The notes under the pieces were generated by a model. That model was not told the DNA's origin, searched no databases, and was given only the letters and a program-made list of their open reading frames with translations. DNA of 52,766 nt from assembly GCA_023150845.1 (NCBI GenBank), contig JAKLKD010000015.1, positions 1 through 52,766 on the forward strand, in the 5' to 3' direction. Both the position numbers and the translations under genes were made by a program. Within the stretch, counting starts at the first letter, position 1; each line of letters begins with the position of its first letter. Source of the DNA: Myxococcota bacterium (GTDB lineage Bacteria > Myxococcota_A > UBA796 > CAJQPC01). Shown piece by piece: positions 45,702 to 52,766 of the stretch.

Positions 45702-46060
45702 TGCCCAGCGACGCGGACCTCCTCCGCCACGTCATGGCCCGGGAGTGTGAGACGGTCAACGAGTACCTGGCGATGGCCGAGCAGGCCCAGTCGCCCGAGG
45801 TCAAGGGCCTACTCCTGCACCTCGCGTATGAGGAGAAGGAGCACATCGCCGTCTGCGTGAAGGAACTCCTCAAGCTCGACGCCGACCACAAGATGTGGAT
45901 GGAGAAGGTCCACGCGCCCGTTGACGCCGAAGGACGGCGGCTCAACACCTCGGCCTCAGGGGATCACGGCCCCGGGGCGAGCAGCAACCCGAGCGTCGGA
46001 GGGCCCGTCTCGGCGTCTCCGGCGAAGCCTCAGTTCACCATCGGCAGCCTCATCCGCTGA
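45701..46060 (+). CDS. Encapsulated ferritin-like cargo protein (EncFtn)
   Basis: A 119-residue protein. Gap-free comparison with the Rhodospirillum EncFtn places the ferroxidase residues as E15 (E32), E17 (E34), Y22 (Y39), E45 (E62) and H48 (H65); the EEKEH core is identical. Residues 75-110 are a disordered Gly/Ser/Pro linker. The C-terminus ends FTIGSLIR, a good match to encapsulin targeting peptides such as LTVGSLRR and LGIGSLKK. EncFtn forms decamers that oxidise iron inside the shell. Its ATG overlaps the FadB stop, and the shell gene follows 12 bases later. Confidence 0.88.
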   Translation: MPSDADLLRHVMARECETVNEYLAMAEQAQSPEVKGLLLHLAYEEKEHIAVCVKELLKLDADHKMWMEKVHAPVDAEGRRLNTSASGDHGPGASSNPSVGGPVSASPAKPQFTIGSLIR

Positions 46061-46072
46061 GAGGGTCACCCC

Positions 46073-46924
46073 ATGAACCAGTTCTCGAACCACAACGACA
46101 ACCCGCTCAACGAGGCCGAGTTCCGCCGGGTGCACGACGCGGTCATCGAGGCCGCCAAACGTCGCCTCATCGGCCGCCGGTTCATCGAGCTCTACGGCCC
46201 CATGGGCCCGGGCGTGCAGGCCATCGCTTATGACGAGTTCACCGGCACGGACAGCGGCCAGCTCGACCTGCTCGGCGAGTCCTCGCCGACGCGCATCTTC
46301 ACCGACCAGCGCCGCTTCCGCACCATCCCCATCCTCTACAAGGACTTCGTGCTCCATTGGCGCGACCTGGAGATGGCCCGGCAGCTCAACATGCCCCTGG
46401 ACGTCTCCGCGGCGGCGGGCGCGGCGTCGTGGTGCGCTGAGCGTGAGGACCAGCTCATCTTCTACGGCGACGAGAAGCTGGGCTACGAGGGCCTGATGAA
46501 CCACCCCCAGCGCCAGGTGGCGCCGCTCACCGACGGCTGGGGCCGGGCCGGGGCGGCGTTCCGGGACGTCGTGAACGCCGCGGAGAAGCTCTTTGAGGCC
46601 GGGCACTACGGGCCCTACGCCTTGGTCTGCTCGCCGCGGCTCTACGCGAACCTGCACCGGCTCTGGGAGGACTCCCGCACCATGGAGCTCGACAACGTGC
46701 GCCGGGTGATCGAGGGGGAGGTCTTCCAGTCCAACGTGCTGCGCGGCAACGCCGCCGTGCTCGTCTCGAAGGGCCAAGAGAACCTCGACCTCGCCGTGTC
46801 CATCGACATGACCACGGCCTACCTGGGCGCCGAGCGCATGAACCACCCCTTCCGGGTGCTGGAGGCGCTGATCTTGCGCATCAAGCACCCCGACGCGATC
46901 TGCACCATCGAGGCCGGGCCCTAA
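46073..46924 (+). CDS. Family-1 encapsulin shell protein
   Basis: A 283-residue encapsulin (linocin/HK97-fold) shell protein that assembles into a hollow icosahedral compartment. Hallmarks are the N-terminal helix with LNEAEFRRVHDAVIEAAKRRLIGRRFIELYGPMGPGVQAI, the E-loop region TDQRRFRTIPILYKDFVLHWRDLE, the ALVCSPRLYANLHRL segment in the A-domain, and VSKGQENLDLAVSIDMTTAYLG near the C-terminus. Length is normal for family 1. It is the last gene of the thiolase-FadB-EncFtn operon, and a hairpin overlaps the end of the convergent gene downstream. Confidence 0.94.
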   Translation: MNQFSNHNDNPLNEAEFRRVHDAVIEAAKRRLIGRRFIELYGPMGPGVQAIAYDEFTGTDSGQLDLLGESSPTRIFTDQRRFRTIPILYKDFVLHWRDLEMARQLNMPLDVSAAAGAASWCAEREDQLIFYGDEKLGYEGLMNHPQRQVAPLTDGWGRAGAAFRDVVNAAEKLFEAGHYGPYALVCSPRLYANLHRLWEDSRTMELDNVRRVIEGEVFQSNVLRGNAAVLVSKGQENLDLAVSIDMTTAYLGAERMNHPFRVLEALILRIKHPDAICTIEAGP

Positions 46925-46931
46925 GACGCCG

Positions 46932-46950
46932 GGCGGGCCTAGGCGCCGCC
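46932..46950. terminator. Hairpin between convergent encapsulin and DUF4351 genes
   Basis: GGCGGGCC (46932-46939) pairs with GGCGCCGCC (46942-46950) with one bulge. It lies 8 bases after the encapsulin stop and covers the stop codon of the minus-strand gene. Confidence 0.4.
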
Positions 46951-47253
46951 CTCATCGTCCGGAGGCGCCGCAAAGAAGGCCTCGGCGGTGGGGGCGGTGA
47001 AGATCAGGTCCACCCACCGATCGAGGCGCTCGGCGCTGGCCTCCGCGAGGGCGAGGTCATGCTCGGCGCGTAGGGGGCCGAAACGCTGGAGGAGGAGACG
47101 GCGGAGGAGGTCTCTCGCTGCTTCCTGCCAGCCCTCTTGCCAGCCCTCTTGCCAGGCCTCTTGCCGCCCCTCTCGCCTCCCCTCCTCACGCTCACGGTGC
47201 ATCCAGCTTACGACCAGCTCAGGCTCGTCGGCGACATCATCGATCCAGCTCAT
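46939..47253 (-). CDS. Decapitated Rpn C-terminal module, copy 3 (DUF4351-like)
   Basis: A 104-residue protein matching the end of the Rpn nuclease upstream. It begins MSWIDDVADE, then VVSWMHREREEGRREGRQ, a QEGW repeat, and a DUF4351-like domain (LLQRFGPLRAEHDLALAEASAERLDRWVDLIF). The nuclease domain is missing. ATG 47253 overlaps the stop of copy 2 by four bases. It is either a separately expressed subunit or debris of tandem duplication; the intact overlaps favour expression. Confidence 0.6.
   Translation of the reverse strand: MSWIDDVADEPELVVSWMHREREEGRREGRQEAWQEGWQEGWQEAARDLLRRLLLQRFGPLRAEHDLALAEASAERLDRWVDLIFTAPTAEAFFAAPPDDEGGA
47129..47188 (-). repeat. 12-bp coding repeat, short array
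   Basis: Five 12-base units (CAGCCCTCTTGC and variants on the plus strand) encode the EGWQ/EGRQ repeats of copy 3 on the minus strand. Confidence 0.75.
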
Positions 47254-47534
47254 GCGTCGCGCTTGTCTGGGGGCGCCTCGAAGAGGGCCTCGGCGGTGGG
47301 GACGGTGAAGAGCAGCTCCACCCAGTGAGCGAGGCGTTCGGAGCTGGCCTCCGCGAGGGCGAGCTCATGCTCGGGGCTTAGGGGCCCGAAGCGATGAAGG
47401 ACGGCGCGGCGGATAAACGTTTGCATCATCGAGAGGCTGTTTCTCCGTTCTTCTTGCCGTCCCTCCTCACGCTCACGCTGCATCCAGCTCACGACCTGCT
47501 CACGCTCGTCGGCGACATCATCGATCCAGCTCAT
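47250..47534 (-). CDS. Decapitated Rpn C-terminal module, copy 2 (DUF4351-like)
   Basis: A 94-residue protein with the same layout as copy 3 (MSWIDDVADE, VVSWMQREREEGRQE, LHRFGPLSPEHELALAEASSERLAHWVELLF). The EGRQ repeats are nearly gone, replaced by ERRNSLSMMQTF. It overlaps the Rpn stop (47531-47534) and the copy 3 start (47250-47253), so the three form one translationally coupled string. No nuclease domain is present. Confidence 0.6.
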   Translation of the reverse strand: MSWIDDVADEREQVVSWMQREREEGRQEERRNSLSMMQTFIRRAVLHRFGPLSPEHELALAEASSERLAHWVELLFTVPTAEALFEAPPDKRDA

Positions 47535-48580
47535 GCATCGCCTTCGCCCTTCGGGGGCGACCCGAGGAGGGCGTCAACGGTCGGCGCGCTGAGGAGCGTG
47601 TCTGCCCATCGGTCGAGACGGTCGGGCGTTGCCGCGGCGAGGGCTTGTTCGTGCTCAGGGCGCAGAGGGCCGAAGCGCTGGACGAGGAACCGGCGGATGA
47701 GCTCTCGAATCCCTTCGTACCGCCCCTCTTGCCGCCCCTCTTGCCGCCCCTCTTGCCGCCCCTCTTGCCGCCCCTCTTGTCTTCCCTCTTGTCTTCCCTC
47801 TTGTCTTCCCTCTTGCCGCCCCTCCTCACGCTCACGCTGCATCCAGCTCACGACCTGCTCACGCTCAGGGGGCTGAAGGAGTGCCACGGCCTGCTCCGTC
47901 TCCGCGGGGGTGACCCGCGACTGGTTGAGGTAGATGGCGTATTTTAACACGGCCGCGGCCCAGTGGTCGCCGCGCTCACGCAGCGCCCGCTCGTAGAGGG
48001 GCAGGTGCGCGTTGAGCAGCGGCATGGTCTGCCCCTCGTGGGCGTGGCGCAGCAGCAAGAGCGCCAGGCGGCCTCCCCCTTGGCCGGGGAGCTGGTCGTC
48101 GGGGGTGACGCTGAGATCCTCAAACCACAGCTCCAGCTCAGGGAGGTAAGGCTTGAGCCCAAGGACGGCCTCGGCTGGGGCGTCGTAGAGCTCGGAGAGG
48201 CGCCTCGGCGCCGTCCAGGGCCGCTCGCCGTGGGTGACCACGAGGGTCAACACCACGGGCAGGCGCGGCCCCTCGGCCTGGTCCCACACCCGCATCGCCG
48301 CGCGCAGCGCCCGGTACGGCATCTGGGGGTCGGGGCTCGACTGGTGCTCGATGAGCACGGTGAGGTGGGCGTAGCCCCCGGGCCGCCACGGCGCCTGGAA
48401 GTGCAGGTCCGGCGTGCGGGCGCGCAGCTCGGCGCTGTGGCGCTCCGGGGGCACGGCGACGAGGCCGTCGAGGTCGAGCAGCTTGAGCACGGCGGGCGGG
48501 AGCAGGTCCCGCAGCATCGCCGCGAGCTCGGCGGGCTCGCTGAACGTCAGCTTAAAGAGGGCGTCATGAGGTTGGGTCAT
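47531..48580 (-). CDS. Rpn-family PD-(D/E)XK nuclease/putative transposase
   Basis: A 349-residue protein of the Rpn (recombination-promoting nuclease, formerly Transposase_31) family. ATG 48580 begins HDALFKLTFSEPAELAAMLRDLLP. The nuclease core is visible as RTPDLHFQ and the LIEHQSSPDPQMPYRALRAAM segment (D and ExQ of the PD-(D/E)XK fold). A C-terminal charged stretch has about eight EGRQ repeats, then a DUF4351-like domain (FLVQRFGPLRPEHEQALAAATPDRLDRWADTLL). Rpn proteins nick or cut DNA and stimulate recombination. Two copies of its C-terminal module follow. Confidence 0.85.
   Translation of the reverse strand: MTQPHDALFKLTFSEPAELAAMLRDLLPPAVLKLLDLDGLVAVPPERHSAELRARTPDLHFQAPWRPGGYAHLTVLIEHQSSPDPQMPYRALRAAMRVWDQAEGPRLPVVLTLVVTHGERPWTAPRRLSELYDAPAEAVLGLKPYLPELELWFEDLSVTPDDQLPGQGGGRLALLLLRHAHEGQTMPLLNAHLPLYERALRERGDHWAAAVLKYAIYLNQSRVTPAETEQAVALLQPPEREQVVSWMQREREEGRQEGRQEGRQEGRQEGRQEGRQEGRQEGRQEGRYEGIRELIRRFLVQRFGPLRPEHEQALAAATPDRLDRWADTLLSAPTVDALLGSPPKGEGDA
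47721..47828 (-). repeat. 12-bp coding minisatellite in the Rpn gene
   Basis: Nine tandem 12-base units (CGCCCCTCTTGC on the plus strand, with CTTCCCTCTTGT variants) encode an EGRQ repeat on the minus strand. The unit preserves frame. It looks like a CRISPR-like array at first sight but has no spacers. Confidence 0.85.
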
Positions 48581-48636
48581 GCGCGCAGCATTAGCCCGGT
48601 GCTGGGCCTCAAACTGACCGGCGATCCGGTGAGGCG

Positions 48637-49557
48637 CTAATGTCGGCTCAGGATGGCGACGGCGAGCACCACGAGCCCGGCGCCGATGAGCTCCCGCGCC
48701 GAGGGGTAGTCCGCGCCGAGGGTCAAGGCCAAGATTGTCGTGGCGACCACCCCCGCGAGCACGCTCGCCGAGCGGTTCACCGGCACGGCGAAGCTTGACT
48801 CCCGGGGGTCCAAGAAGATGAGGGTGCCGAAGATGCCCGTGCCTTGGCTGAACACCCCCACGAGCAGGGCGAGGCCCAAGGCGAGGCCGGTGACGCCGCC
48901 GGTGAAGCCCTCCCGCAGGTGGCCCATCAAGGAGCCCTCGCCCCACAGCGCCAAGAGCCCCAACATCACCATGGTGAAGGGCGCGACCACGAGCTGCTCC
49001 TCGGCGAAGTAGCGCCGGGTGACGGCGGGGTCCGACGCTTTGCCAAGGCGGTCGATGAGCCGCAGGCGCACGAAGTACGCCGCGAGGTAGAGCCCGATGT
49101 CCAGGGCCGCGGCGGGGGAGAGCCCGAAGCCGTCCACCTCGGAGCTCGCCACGATCAAGGCCACACCACACAAGGCCAAGGCGACCCAGGCCGCCGGGCG
49201 CGGGCGCTTGTGGCTCAAGAGGTCCACGACCGGGGCGATGGCGAGCACCCCGCCGCGCATCAAGAGCATGGCGAAGACGATGGACACGCCCTCGAAGGTG
49301 TAGGCCAAGGTCGCCGTGACGAGGATGAGGGCGGTGCAGGCCCCGGAGAGCGCCGTCCAGCGGCTCGGCGCCGGGAGGCTCAGGCCGCCGAGCTGCACCC
49401 GCCCCGCGTCCCGCCACCAGCCCGAGCTGAACAAGAACACGAAGGTGACGACGACCGAGGCCACCGTCGACGCGGGCAAGATCGCCGCCCCATCGACGGC
49501 GGGCTGCCCCGGCACGAGCCCCGAGGACAAGGCCTTCGTGAGCGCGGTGAACGGCAC
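48637..49557 (-). CDS. DMT/EamA-like membrane transporter
   Basis: A protein of at least 306 residues with about nine or ten membrane helices in two related halves (TVASVVVTFVFLFSSGWW, LSGACTALILVTATLAYTF, AMLLMRGGVLAIAPVVDLL, AWVALALCGVALIVASS; later FTMVMLGLLALW, VTGLALGLALLVGVFSQG, VLAGVVATTILALTLG). RGGVLAIAPVVDLL is the conserved DMT pattern. The first GTG (49557) splits the first helix: in-frame codons upstream encode IWRAALLYFLCY, which completes it. A strong GGAGGTG at 49632-49638 precedes an in-frame ATC at 49626, so the true start may be non-canonical. The substrate is unknown. Confidence 0.75.
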   Translation of the reverse strand: MPFTALTKALSSGLVPGQPAVDGAAILPASTVASVVVTFVFLFSSGWWRDAGRVQLGGLSLPAPSRWTALSGACTALILVTATLAYTFEGVSIVFAMLLMRGGVLAIAPVVDLLSHKRPRPAAWVALALCGVALIVASSEVDGFGLSPAAALDIGLYLAAYFVRLRLIDRLGKASDPAVTRRYFAEEQLVVAPFTMVMLGLLALWGEGSLMGHLREGFTGGVTGLALGLALLVGVFSQGTGIFGTLIFLDPRESSFAVPVNRSASVLAGVVATTILALTLGADYPSARELIGAGLVVLAVAILSRH

Positions 49558-49715
49558 ATAGCAGAGGAAGTACAGGAGCGCCGCGCGCCAGATGCCGATG
49601 GCGCCTCGGCGGGGGTCAACGACGATAGGGCACCTCCAAAGGGACTATGCCCCTCGCCGTCGGGTCAGGCGCCGCGCACCACGACAGAACCTGCGCCAGC
49701 GCAGGCCGGGGAGGC

Positions 49716-49967
49716 TCAGCCCAGGGCGGCCGCGTCCAAGGCCCGCAAGAACTCGTCCACGTTCAGCCGCCCGTCGCCGCCGCGGTCGTGCTTCTCCACC
49801 AGGGCCTTGGCCTCGCCGTCGGTGAGGTGCTCATCAAAACGCACCATCGCCGCGCGCAGCTCGTCCGCGCTGATGAAGCCGTCGCCGTCGAGGTCAAACT
49901 CCTGAAACACCGCCTTGAGCTGGGCGCGGACTTCAGGGCTGAGGTGGGAGAGGCGCTTCTCGGGCAT
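49716..49967 (-). CDS. EF-hand calcium-binding protein
   Basis: An 83-residue protein with two EF-hands: DLDGDGFISADE and DRGGDGRLNVDE, both with the canonical Ca-binding positions 1, 3, 5 and 12 (position 3 is Gly in the second loop). The pair is flanked by amphipathic helices, as in half a calmodulin. No signal peptide, so it is cytosolic. GGAG precedes ATG 49967. It lies 39 bases after the RING/TerD-like gene on the same strand, so co-expression is likely. Confidence 0.85.
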   Translation of the reverse strand: MPEKRLSHLSPEVRAQLKAVFQEFDLDGDGFISADELRAAMVRFDEHLTDGEAKALVEKHDRGGDGRLNVDEFLRALDAAALG

Positions 49968-50006
49968 CGTCGGGCTCCAGGGTGAGGGTGGACCCTCATA
50001 ACCCGT

Positions 50007-52622
50007 CTAGCCCGGCGGGGCGGAGAGCAGGTCGGCGGCGGCCAAGGGCGCGGCGACGGACCCCCGGAAGAGCGCGTAGACCTCGGAGCCCTCCGGCAGG
50101 CTGAGGTCCCCCTCGGTGAGCGCGGCGAAGACGGGGCCCTGCAGGGGCGGCAGGGCCTCGTGCAGGGTGTCGGCCTGGGCGTCGAGGATGCGGCGGAAGA
50201 GGCCGTGGCGGTCCTCGCAGGGGCGCCGGGTCAGCTCGCTGACCGCCCAGTCGCCTCGGGTGAGCACCCGCTGGGCCCGGGCCGCGGCGTGCAGCGCTCC
50301 GATCCGCAGCATGGTCGGGCGGTCCCCCCGGGCGTAGTAGCGCAGGAGCCGCGGGCAGACGGCCTGGATGTCCCGGCTGGAGGTCGCGACGTTGTTCATC
50401 GCGAGCTGGCCTTTGCGGGAGACGTCGAGCCAATGCACCCGCCGCGTCGCCAGATCGACGAGCAAAGGCATAAAGACGCCGTTGGGGCCGTCCAAGGCGA
50501 AGCGCAGGTGTACGGTCCGGGGGTCAAAGACGGCGCTCCCGTCGTCCTCCCGCACCATGAGCCCGGCGAAGGCCCGGGCGAGCTTCGAGAAGGGCGGGCC
50601 GAAGTAGGCGTTCACCACCATCACGGCGTAGCGCAGGCCCTGGGCGCGGGCGTTGTGCACCAGCAGGTCCACAAACTCCGAGGCCCCGTCGGGGTGGGGA
50701 GCCGAGGTGAAGTCCCCCGACGACCGGGCGACGGTGACCCCACCCAGCGCCAGCTTGAGCTTGTAGTAGGAGCAGACGTCCTTATAGGACCAGTCCTCGC
50801 CGTAGAAGCCGACGCTGAGGTCGAGGTCGGAGTAATCGGAGTCGTTGGGCTGCTGGCACCAGTGCATGAACAGGCGCGCCAAGGAGCCTTCGGGCAAGGG
50901 CAGGCTCGACCCCCGGGGCAGGTTCACCGCCGAGACGCTCGCCGTGCGCTCGTTGAAGGGCGCGACGATCTGGGCCAAGGACTCATCCAGCACGGCGTCC
51001 TGCACCGGGCTGAGCCGGGCCAAGCGGTCGAGCAAGACCCGCTCCAGGCCCTCGATGAGCGGGCCCGTGCGTGTGGCGTCGAGGAGCGGCCGGGTGTCCT
51101 TGGCTGAGGGCGCGATGAACAGCGGCGTGGCGGGGAAAAACACCCGATCCGGCCCGGGCTCGTGGCGGTGGGCGAGGGCCGTCGTGAGCGTGAGCAGCAT
51201 CGGCGTCGGCAGCCGCCTCGCCACGGCGAGGAGGGCCTCGTCGGGGGCGCGGCTCGTGGGGTCGAGGCGCAGGAGCAGGTCGAGGCGCCGGGCCAGTTCT
51301 CCGGGCCGGGCGCGGAGGTGGGCGGTGAGCCCGGCGACGTCCTTCGCCCGCAGCAGGCGCTCGGCCTCCCCGCGGAAGGTGCGCAGCGCCGGGCGGCCCT
51401 TGTTGTCGCGGCGCACATCCTCCGCGCCCTGCAGCAAGGAGTCGGCGAGCTCCCCCGTCGTGCCGCGGAGGGTCACGAAGGCCCGGGCGATGACCGGGAA
51501 GCGCTCGGCGTACTCATAGGGGTGGAGGCGCTCGCCGACCGCGCGCCAGAGGCTCTCATGGCGCTGGAGGTCTTCGGCGAGGGTGGCCTCGGGCAGCCCG
51601 TTGAGCAGGGCCAAGAGCGCCCGGCGCAGGGGGCGGCTCATCTTGGCGACATGCGAGCGCGGCGAGGTGACGAGCCGCTGGGTCATCGCCGGGATCTTGG
51701 CCTGGGTCTTGGTGTCCCAGCGCCGGTCGCCGCGCCGCATGGGGGCGGCCTTCCCCTTGGCCTGGAGGCTCACGTCGGCGCCGGAGTAGGCGGCGATCAC
51801 CCGCAGCAGGTCCGTGGCCGTCGTGAGCCGGGCGCCCAGCGCGTTGTGCAGCGCCGGGTCGTTGGGGTGGGCCCGCAAGAGCCCGCCGAGCACGATGGCG
51901 AGGTTCTCCTTGACCGGGATCGTCTCCGGCAGCCAGCCCAAGAGCGTGAGCCCCAGCTCGCTGACGAGGAGCTTGAGCGTGGTGACGTCGTCGGGGGTCA
52001 TGACCTGGGCCCGGGCGCAGAGGCGCTCCAGCAGCGTACGGGCCGTCGAGTCCTTCTCCGCGGGGAAGAGCACCTGGAGCTTGACCCAGCGCTCCGCCTG
52101 GCTCAGGGGTCGGGGGGCCTCCTCCGCGACGTAGTAGGGGGAGTCCCGGTCGAGCTTCACCCCACAGATCGGGCAGCCGTCCGTCTCCCCAGGCGTGAAG
52201 CAGTTGGTGCAGACGATGTGCCGGCAGGGGCGCAGGACGTGGGTCGTGGCCACGGCGCCGCAGTTGACGCAGGGCAGGTCCTCACGCTGGAGGTAATGAA
52301 CCAGGAGCCGCTTGACCCAGAGGGCGTAGGTGTCGTCGGGCACACCGTCGGGGAAGCGCCGGTACTGCGGCTTGTGTTTGACGCCCGCGCCCCGGTGCTC
52401 GGCGAGGGCCTTGGGCAGCCACTCGTAGAGCTCGGTGAGCGCTTGGGCCGAGCCGCCGCGCAGGCGCCTCACCAGGCCGTTGCTGAGGACGTAGCCGAGC
52501 TGGGCGACCTCGTCCGCCAAGGCGCCCACGGCGGCCTCGGTGGGCCGTTCGCCGGGGGCCTCGCCCTCCTCGGGCAGAAGCACGAGGCCATGACGGGCGG
52601 CGAGGGACGCGCGGAGGGTCAC
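50007..52622 (-). CDS. MXAN_6230/SCO0854-type RING protein with TerD-like domain
   Basis: An 871-residue protein. A complete C3HC4 RING sits at residues 118-153 (C118, C121, C133, H135, C138, C141, C150, C153). Long helical regions follow. Around residues 595-720 a TerD-like beta domain appears: DLDLSVGFYGEDWSYKDVC, then SGDFTSAPHPDGASEFVDLLV and LRYAVMVVNAYFG, the pattern of TerD calcium-binding folds. RING domains act as ubiquitin ligases in eukaryotes; a bacterial substrate is unknown. The architecture fits the MXAN_6230/SCO0854 family I recall. An EF-hand gene follows. Confidence 0.78.
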   Translation of the reverse strand: MTLRASLAARHGLVLLPEEGEAPGERPTEAAVGALADEVAQLGYVLSNGLVRRLRGGSAQALTELYEWLPKALAEHRGAGVKHKPQYRRFPDGVPDDTYALWVKRLLVHYLQREDLPCVNCGAVATTHVLRPCRHIVCTNCFTPGETDGCPICGVKLDRDSPYYVAEEAPRPLSQAERWVKLQVLFPAEKDSTARTLLERLCARAQVMTPDDVTTLKLLVSELGLTLLGWLPETIPVKENLAIVLGGLLRAHPNDPALHNALGARLTTATDLLRVIAAYSGADVSLQAKGKAAPMRRGDRRWDTKTQAKIPAMTQRLVTSPRSHVAKMSRPLRRALLALLNGLPEATLAEDLQRHESLWRAVGERLHPYEYAERFPVIARAFVTLRGTTGELADSLLQGAEDVRRDNKGRPALRTFRGEAERLLRAKDVAGLTAHLRARPGELARRLDLLLRLDPTSRAPDEALLAVARRLPTPMLLTLTTALAHRHEPGPDRVFFPATPLFIAPSAKDTRPLLDATRTGPLIEGLERVLLDRLARLSPVQDAVLDESLAQIVAPFNERTASVSAVNLPRGSSLPLPEGSLARLFMHWCQQPNDSDYSDLDLSVGFYGEDWSYKDVCSYYKLKLALGGVTVARSSGDFTSAPHPDGASEFVDLLVHNARAQGLRYAVMVVNAYFGPPFSKLARAFAGLMVREDDGSAVFDPRTVHLRFALDGPNGVFMPLLVDLATRRVHWLDVSRKGQLAMNNVATSSRDIQAVCPRLLRYYARGDRPTMLRIGALHAAARAQRVLTRGDWAVSELTRRPCEDRHGLFRRILDAQADTLHEALPPLQGPVFAALTEGDLSLPEGSEVYALFRGSVAAPLAAADLLSAPPG

Positions 52623-52716
52623 GACAGCCTCGCGGGCGAGAGAAGGGGTGGGAGGAGAGCGTCCGCGCTAAGACCAGAAAGGGGAGAAGGAAGCGCGGAC
52701 TGAGCCTCCCGCGCCT

Positions 52717-52746
52717 CTTGTACAACAGCGTGTTGGTGGGAGTCAA
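52717..52746 (-). promoter_or_regulatory. Sigma-70-like promoter upstream of the RING gene
   Basis: On the minus strand TTGACT (52746-52741) and TACAAG (52722-52717) are separated by 18 bases and lie about 95 bases upstream of the RING gene start at 52622. The -10 matches only four of six consensus bases. A TGTACA palindrome overlaps the -10 region. Confidence 0.45.
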
Positions 52747-52766
52747 GGGGGGCGCGCGAGGCGCCG

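Noticed and set aside
47721-47828. CRISPR-like array
   Set aside because: Units are 12 bases without spacers and encode an in-frame EGRQ repeat of the Rpn gene.

Overview
The window is high-GC bacterial DNA of roughly 70 percent G+C by eye, densely packed with genes on both strands. I see no rRNA, tRNA, CRISPR array, prophage or complete insertion sequence. Gene content points to a myxobacterium-like member of the Myxococcota (old Deltaproteobacteria). The supporting genes are a DUF4388/PatA-like protein, a RING protein of the MXAN_6230/SCO0854 type, a Hanks kinase with WD40-like repeats, MopE/FG-GAP surface proteins, a bacterial lipoxygenase, roadblock proteins and a family-1 encapsulin with encapsulated ferritin. 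The placement rests on recognised families, not on a phylogeny.

Layout. 1-3.1 kb: the end of dnaK, then an AT-rich control region and a three-gene unit of roadblock protein, membrane-anchored double-roadblock protein and a photoactive-yellow-protein-like PAS protein. 3.2-9.98 kb: dps behind a sigma-54-like promoter, then a four-gene minus-strand operon (SAHH-like paralogue, TPR protein, a degenerate alkaline-phosphatase-superfamily protein and a sulfatase-like lipoprotein) divergent from true ahcY. 10-14.9 kb: PhoD-like phosphatase, DUF4097 beta-helix lipoprotein, EAD1-CHAT protease and a pepsin/retropepsin-like lipoprotein. 15-22.9 kb: housekeeping genes clpB, tyrS and hpf mixed with unknown exported and zinc-ribbon proteins and a scramblase-fold protein. 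22.9-31.4 kb: glycosyltransferase with a coiled-coil tail, a two-component ABC exporter plus accessory protein, a MopE/FG-GAP surface protein, an M13 peptidase and a small membrane protein. 31.4-42.2 kb: lipoxygenase behind a Ser/Thr kinase, a membrane histidine kinase with a small partner, a methyltransferase and two paralogous TPR proteins with degenerate J-like domains. 42.3-46.9 kb: a tightly coupled operon of thiolase, FadB-like enzyme, encapsulated ferritin and encapsulin shell. 46.9-48.6 kb: an Rpn-type nuclease followed by two decapitated copies of its C-terminal module. 48.6-52.8 kb: a DMT transporter, and a RING/TerD-like protein followed by an EF-hand protein.

How they work together. 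Three groups look functionally linked. (1) A possible light-input module: the PYP-like protein keeps the chromophore cysteine and two key pocket residues, and two TnTACA half-sites 11 bp apart lie upstream of its operon, the geometry described for the B12 photoreceptor CarH. (2) An iron-storage nanocompartment translationally coupled to fatty-acid beta-oxidation. (3) A RING/TerD-like protein next to an EF-hand protein, possibly a calcium-linked pair. The window is also rich in domains better known from eukaryotes (RING, EF-hand, lipoxygenase, caspase-like CHAT, roadblock, scramblase fold, neprilysin).
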